From Trileptium ribeirensis (lineage: Eukaryota > Nematoda > Enoplea > Enoplida > Thoracostomopsidae): a DNA stretch of 64,000 nucleotides. The translations under genes were made by a program, and so were the position numbers. The notes under the pieces were generated by a model, which made no database searches, was not told the DNA's origin, and saw nothing but the letters and a program-made list of their open reading frames with translations. The stretch spans positions 1-64,000 of the forward strand of contig JASANE010001774.1 in the NCBI GenBank assembly GCA_030248225.1, in the 5' to 3' direction. Numbering within the stretch: position 1 is the first letter of the stretch; each line of letters starts with the position of its first letter. Of this stretch, positions 58,132 to 64,000 are shown piece after piece.

Positions 58132-59211
58132 GTATGAGCCTTAACGCAACTGTAAACAATCGCGAAAACGTTTTTATTCAGCGCCCAGTTCCGTCAGCTT
58201 TTGACTACGCTCACCGGCTGTCTGGTTTCCTATTTAACTAAAGTTTCGGTCGTGTTCATTCACACTGTTTTCGATTAGATCCGAACCAATACACCGTGGA
58301 CAATTTTTTCTTCGGATCCGTATAGACTAATTTGTCATGAAAAGAACACTCACGGTGCGTGGTAGGCGCAGCATTGATGTTGTTGTACCGGATCAGAATG
58401 GCTCCGCTCGGACGCAGTGTGAACGCACGAGGTTAGTTTCATGCTGGGAAATTAAGACGCTCAAGCAAAAATCGAACTAAGCTAACCGGAATGTTAAGCG
58501 CCTAGTTCGGCTAATTCCCAATTATCGTAAAAATTGTTGCACTTTAATGATAATTGAAAAAAGAAAACAAAAACACCAAGCCAAACCATAAACAGAATAC
58601 TCAGGCCTAGCTATGTAATAAATCGCCATTATACTAGTCGCCACAAGGTTATAATGCAGAAACTAACAGAAAATAGTTTGGACCGTCGGCGTCGCAGACT
58701 TCAGCTTAGACATAGCCGATAGTAATAAAAGGCACAACTACGTGACTATCTTTGAAGCATAATGGGTTACGTATGTATCTATGCGCTGAGGATTTGCTAA
58801 AAATTGCTGATTTTTTCGAATAACAACATAATCAACAACCAAAGCAGATAAATCATTTCATTCCGGCGCTTATATTTGTGGGCAAAGTTTGGCGTTATTC
58901 ACCAACGTATATGACCGTTATTGTGCACCACTTTAATGTTTTATTTTCGGTCTAAATAATATTTATGTAATTTGCACAAAATTTGTTGGTTTACTTTGTA
59001 GTCATCAGAAGTAAGTCAATTTAAAACACTTTGAATTTCACATGTGAAGTTTACCCGTATCATATTTTCATGGCGATTATCCATGGCATCCCTTGTAAAG
59101 TTCGGATTAAACGAATGTCAAATTTGCATAAATTATTATTTAGCTATATATATGTAATTTTAAACAAAGCATACATGATATTTGTTAAGTATATACAGGA
59201 ACCGGTTCACC
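58132..59211. other. No recognisable gene
   Basis: AT-rich unique DNA without an informative open frame. Confidence 0.5.
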
Positions 59212-59372
59212 TAGTCACTTCGGGTCACATATGTAAACGGAGAAACTGGTCACGGTAAGTGATCCGGTGCTGACCTGATCTGATTCGGAAGCTGACAGTT
59301 TCTTTCTGAACTGTACTCAACATGACAGGACAGCTTCTTTTGCCTTCTTCTTTGTCTGCTGTGCTGTTCCTT
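59212..59372 (+). repeat. Diverged dispersed repeat, copy 2 (partner at 48780)
   Basis: CTGACCTGATCTGATTC and GGACAGCTTCTTTTGCCTTC match the copy at 48780-48920 in order and spacing. Confidence 0.6.
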
Positions 59373-62300
59373 AAAACACAAGCAGGTATTTCGCAGAAAG
59401 TCCGATTATTTTCTGTATGTATATATACTTATATATGCATACAATAATTAGCCTCCGAATTCCGGGAGGCTTCTGAAATAGGGGTCGCAAATTCGTGGGC
59501 TGCCTCCTTATCGGCAGAAACCGCTTAAAACTCTGGGAGTCGGGGGTTACCAATAGCGGTAGCAGTAGGCAAGACAGGATGTCTCCAAGTCCTCCCGCTC
59601 CCCTCCCCCCGTGTTCCGGAAGTCTAAATGTATATTCATACAAACATACACGCCTATATACGTGTCTAATTCCGTACCATGGAGTTGGTGAATTATTTTT
59701 CTGTCATGCCTTTGCTTCTGGCTTGACTGCAAGGATCGGCACCTCCATGTCGTGCCGGGTCTTCTCCATTCGGTAGCCCAAAACCCGAATTAGGATTATT
59801 GTGGGCAATGTTTAGTTTGTACTTGTTCTTGCAATTTCAGCATCAACAACACCAAGGACACATAGCTATAATATTATAAATTTTGGTGAACCGACATTGT
59901 CGCGATAATATTTCACCGCCGCGTGTCTCCCTTGTTTAATAATGGTCAGACAGATATAGTAATCATGGATTGTATTGGCTTTAGTTGGGCTGGTTTATGG
60001 TTCAGTAAAGCGATTAGACTGGTTGTGCCGACTGTGATGTGTCTTGTTGGTCGGCTGTGTCTCTAATGGTGCCGGTCCGGTCCGGCCCATCTCGCCTACA
60101 CGAGTTGATTGCTTTATAATAGTGGTTTTATTTTATATACTATTAGGGAAGGTTGATTTTTTGTTGTTGTTTGTTATAAAAAATTGCCCAAACGAATGCA
60201 TGAAACGTTTATATCCACAGGGTCTATAACGTTATTATTAATCGGTGTTGTGGTGTATATTTTTTATGCGTTCAATTTTTGAAAGGTTGTGGCTAAATTT
60301 CAGAGCAAACTACCCGTTTTGAAATGTGGAATTATTAGGTGTGGTTGACATGGAATACTTTAAAACTATGAAAGTGCCTTAAAAGTATGAAGTTTAAAAG
60401 TACCTTTTTATAATTGGTAGCAACTTTTAACGAATATCTTTGGCTTCTGCAAATTTATGCCATCAACTGGGTCATAAGCTACCGTGACGTCGGGAACAGT
60501 TAGTCGTTGGAACTCATGCCTGTGATCTGAAAGAAAAAGATCTAATGCTTGGTTTATATATTTATAGTCTTATTAAGATATAAAATTTCTATTTAAGATA
60601 TTACTTATAGCTTGAGTATGTACGCTCCCTCCACTCTCTTATGAAATTTTATTGGAATACGCGACCGTTTTGGTCTTCCAAAATAGACGGACCCCGTCAC
60701 CCAGTTTTGTGGAGCTGGATCGGACCTCTTAGCTTTGAGGGGATGGGTCGGCTGGACCAGTTACGGTTATTTAATCTACCTCATCGAAGTCGTGGCTGTG
60801 ATGTCTAACATACAAAGCTGATAGATATAGATTGGGCTGGACAGTTTGGATAATGTCTCGACCATAACAGACGACACAACGCATGATTTTCCTAATTTTT
60901 AGCCAAGTAATTGAGTTATAATAATGCATAATTGTCGTTTTAGGAATTAAGAAGCATCTTAATATCTGCTGATTAGAGGGGAGGATTTCGGCCCGTGGGT
61001 CCAACACCTGGTTACAAAAGGGCCGGACAGGGTGAAGTTTCGCTTCGTTCTCACCTCAGTCAAGGACCGATTGATTAGTACACCGTTCGATAATCTTGGT
61101 TTGCGTTTTAAGAATTGTTCACTGGATTAATGCATATATATGCGTTTTTATCATTATATCGCATGTATGCTTTATATGGAGCTTGCGTACACCGGATTAT
61201 AAATGGGCCAGGCAGGGAAACTTTGCAACTCCGGGGCGGTCCGACCTCGATTCCCTACGGGCCGGGCAGCAAAATTTTGGCCCGTTTTCACCTCTACTGC
61301 TGATCAACAAAACATGACTAAAATATCTATTATGTATATATTTATACAGGATATTTGCCAATGGACATTGAAACTCGACTGTCTTAGTATTATACATGGC
61401 TAGGATATGGTCTCAAAAATCAATTACTGCAAAAGACGCTCTACTATTTTGCTTTGTTTTAATGAGTTGCCTAGACGTGATGAGCCGTAGAAAGGCAATA
61501 ATGGAAATTAATATTGGAGTTGGAATGTAGTTAACAGCGTGGCAGGAAACGAAATTGTATCCTTCTCACTGTATCAAAACAACACACAGTAGCTAAGTTC
61601 TTTAGCGAAACCTTGTTTTTATGGATTTTGGCCGCATATGACAAGACTATGGTGGAATTAGGTTACATATGCCATTTTATCAGCTAGAGATGAGACCAAG
61701 CTACTCTAATTTGTTTATTAGCCAGTCATTTTGGTTGTCTACATTTCTTCCAATATATATACATGTACAGGTGTGCGGTGAGGTCTCCCGCGCCTCTCGT
61801 CACCGATGTAATCATCTACCGGCTGAACTGAACACCGGTGCACACCACAAGTACGGCTTTGATATGAAGCAATCGGGACCCTGACGCTACCGTCAGAGAT
61901 TCGTGGAAACCCCGTCCCTTCCCATAAGAAATTCCCGCATCCTCCGATATGCCTACACACTGTTATGTGCGAGCCTGTCTAACGTAAGTGTTGGCGGCAA
62001 TGTTGTCCAGTAACCGCAGCGTTTTATGTAGGAGAATTGATATTCATTAGAGAATTGATGATTGCAAGCAATTTATTAGACGAAAAAACATTATTTTGGT
62101 TTTGTAGAGTTTCTGGTTCTGTTGCGAAATGCGTTCTTTCTTGTTAACGAAACAAATGATATAGATTATACATTTACTTTTTCTTGTTAATTTATAGCGG
62201 CGTGTTTCTATCACACGTGGAAGATTTCGTAATGACCATGACATTCACTTACTACATATATAAGTATACACTTGGGCACATGCGTAAGGGGTACGCTATA

Positions 62301-62943
62301 ATTCAGACGTGAGGGGGCGCTAGAAGGAAATTGCATGGGCCAAAAAGTATTAGTGTATTAGTGTAGCATTTCTTACACGCAGCAACAACTAAACGTTAGC
62401 TTGTCTATCGCCTAATTGTATACTGCGTGCTTCGGTGATTCCAAAACTCGATTACATGCAATCATCCTAAGCTGCAACGGCTCTTTCTTGCATAGAACAT
62501 ATTTCTTACATAGAATTTTATGTATATATTTTAAAACGGTATCACGGATTTCTATATTTCCTAACCACACCAGGTCAGAACAACAGCTCAAATGCTGAAT
62601 CCGGGTTACCGGGTCAATACTGAAGCTGGATTACCAGACTGGTATATACGTACCGGAATCGAGTAAGTACTGATGCATGGTTTCATCTTGAAGCCAAAAC
62701 CCCAGCAACTCCACTAAATTCAGAACATGTGTGGCTGGAGTTTATGCAAATCTGTAAATTTTTGAAGTTCAATAGTACTGCAATATTTGGGCATTTGTTC
62801 AACAACGTACTAAAAGTTGTAACTTTTGCTTAATTAATAGAGCACGTTTTCGCTATTTAGCTTATCCGTCTATTATACTATTCTTAATATTATGCTGTAC
62901 GGGCTGCAGAATATTCTTTTCTTTCTCTATGTTTGTAAATTCG
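59373..62943. other. 3.6 kb mostly AT-rich non-coding DNA with small GC-rich repeats
   Basis: GGGCC(G/A)G-type segments recur near 61019, 61204 and 61259 in a partly similar context. A C/G-rich patch at 59480-59610 has open frames on both strands. A 73-codon minus frame at 61739-61960 has no known motif and could be an exon or chance. Confidence 0.45.
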
Positions 62944-62954
62944 ATATATAAATA
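62944..62954 (+). promoter_or_regulatory. TATA-like element ahead of the last gene
   Basis: ATATATAAATA lies about 240 bases before the ATG at 63195 and about 30 bases before a plausible transcript start near 62980, where AT-rich DNA gives way to the GC-richer gene region. The surrounding DNA is AT-rich, so this may be chance. Confidence 0.25.
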
Positions 62955-63194
62955 CAAAATATATATTAACTCACCCAATAAAAGCCAGCGTCAAAGATTT
63001 TTCCATTCCTCGTCGCTCTACAAAACTGGTTTTGTGGTCGCTTCGCGTCGTCGTCGCGTTGGATATGTTTTCCGGGGAACTGCGCTGCTCCGTCTTGTCT
63101 TCCACGTTCGGACTCTGCCGCGGCCGCAATTATTACGCAACTAGCCGATACCACCAGCCGAGATAGCATCGGCGATCGTCGTCGAACAATTACA

Positions 63195-64000
63195 ATGCTC
63201 AACGGAAGTATGAAATCGGTTGACAGTAGACCCGATTACGATGATGATGAAACACGTAGTTTTAGTATTACAACCGGTACAATGACTGGACCCGGTAAGG
63301 TATTAATGAACGGGGCATCGGGTGCGGTTGGACAGCAAATTGAACTTCCGCCGCCGAAGACGTTTTTTATCGATGTTAGTGGATATGGCGGTGATCAAAA
63401 CCTTCGCGGTCTGGTAGCGACGTTCCCGCAGCATGATGAAGGCATATGGGAAGCGGGAGAGTCAACTGAGGACGAACAAGTGAATCCAAAAGAGTCGGAA
63501 CCGAGGCAAGGCACCCCTGACGTACTTGCTTCGGCGAAAAGGCCCGGTCGGAAGGTCGTTATCAGCTCGAAAGAGTCTGTCACGACAACGTCGGGCGCGC
63601 ATAGTGGCGCGTCGACACCTACGCCTGGTGATTCTTTAGCGTCGAGACCTGCCAGTCGCCCACATAATAATTCACCACGAAGTGAAGCACCTGTGCGATC
63701 GTTACCAGCTGGCGGACCTGCTCCGAGGGGTCGCTTCCGTACCGCTGCAATGCAACATCAATTCAAACAGGTACTGCCGAGATCGCAGTCAGCGGGCACC
63801 GCGGCCAGAGCGATCACATACTTGGCCTCAAAGCCGCGCGGTGGTCGTGAAATTACCGTCGAATCGTCGGGCGCTCAAACCGACCCAGTTGCGTTTGCGA
63901 ACTGGTGGCACCCGCCGCTCGACGGTGAAGCGCTCGATCCGCCAGGATCTGGAGCCGGCATCGGAAGCCAGGCGTGTTTTCATGTCGTACCGCCGGCGCC
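63195..64000 (+). CDS. Unknown Ser/Thr/Pro/Gly-rich protein, N-terminal part (runs off the window)
   Basis: From ATG 63195 the frame has no stop for 268 codons and is still open at the edge; it is also open upstream to 62982, so the true start could be earlier or in a previous exon. The ATG has A at -3. The protein starts MLNGSMKSVDSRPDYDDDET, then alternates acidic patches with Ser/Thr/Pro/Gly/Arg-rich sequence and has an aromatic NWWHPP segment near its visible end (about 63901). It has no signal peptide, membrane segment or known domain and looks disordered. The abrupt rise in G+C, absence of stops and varied amino-acid use make it the best host-gene candidate here. Confidence 0.7.
   Translation, partial: MLNGSMKSVDSRPDYDDDETRSFSITTGTMTGPGKVLMNGASGAVGQQIELPPPKTFFIDVSGYGGDQNLRGLVATFPQHDEGIWEAGESTEDEQVNPKESEPRQGTPDVLASAKRPGRKVVISSKESVTTTSGAHSGASTPTPGDSLASRPASRPHNNSPRSEAPVRSLPAGGPAPRGRFRTAAMQHQFKQVLPRSQSAGTAARAITYLASKPRGGREITVESSGAQTDPVAFANWWHPPLDGEALDPPGSGAGIGSQACFHVVPPA

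Noticed and set aside
61739..61960. 73-codon minus-strand frame as a host exon
   Set aside because: No domain, no convincing splice sites on both sides and an overlapping + strand frame of equal length.

Overview
This is invertebrate animal DNA made mostly of old transposable elements. There is no bacterial-style gene packing. Decayed reverse-transcriptase families, a pogo/Tigger transposase, hAT-like non-autonomous elements, microsatellites and tRNA-derived sequences fill an otherwise AT-rich background. Several LINE fragments read like families common in flatworms such as trematodes and cestodes, but I could not test that, so treat a flatworm or other lophotrochozoan host as a weak guess.

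Positions 1-12.5 kb hold one large, decayed Ty3/gypsy-like retroelement on the + strand, visibly richer in G+C than the rest. Its 5' end lies outside the window. In order it carries an unrecognised acidic ORF1, an Env-like class I fusion-glycoprotein remnant (signal-type segment, RREKR cleavage site, glycine/alanine-rich fusion-peptide-like stretch, transmembrane anchor), then retropepsin, reverse transcriptase, RNase H and integrase with a GPY/F end. After integrase comes about 3 kb of further coding remnants ending in a GDSL/SGNH-hydrolase-like domain. The Env-like part lies before pol, and its frame runs into the start of the protease; this arrangement is the most unusual thing here. Every domain is broken by stops (all three types) or frame changes.

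Positions 12.6-25 kb hold a TIR element (12.64-13.09 kb), palindromes, a degenerate ~170-bp tandem array (14.7-15.3 kb), a four-hairpin cluster (15.98-16.22 kb) and long stretches with nothing recognisable. Positions 25-42 kb hold LINE fragments at 25.2, 28.6-30.3, 32.1-34.5 and 39.6-40.4 kb, a recent 168-bp tandem duplication (34.66 kb), and a pogo/Tigger transposase copy (40.4-42.2 kb, - strand) lacking part of its catalytic domain.

A ~1.15-kb non-autonomous hAT-like family (ends starting CAGGG, 8-bp target duplications) occurs at 30.4, 36.4, 43.5, 43.4-45.8 and 57.96 kb. One copy is nested inside another, and the last is a 168-bp deletion derivative. Positions 46-62.9 kb are AT-rich non-coding sequence with small diverged repeats, another copy of the 25-kb LINE family and a tRNA-Thr-like sequence. 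The last ~0.8 kb is the only good candidate for an intact host gene: an uninterrupted coding frame from 63195 to the window edge encoding a disordered Ser/Thr/Pro/Gly-rich protein of unknown function.
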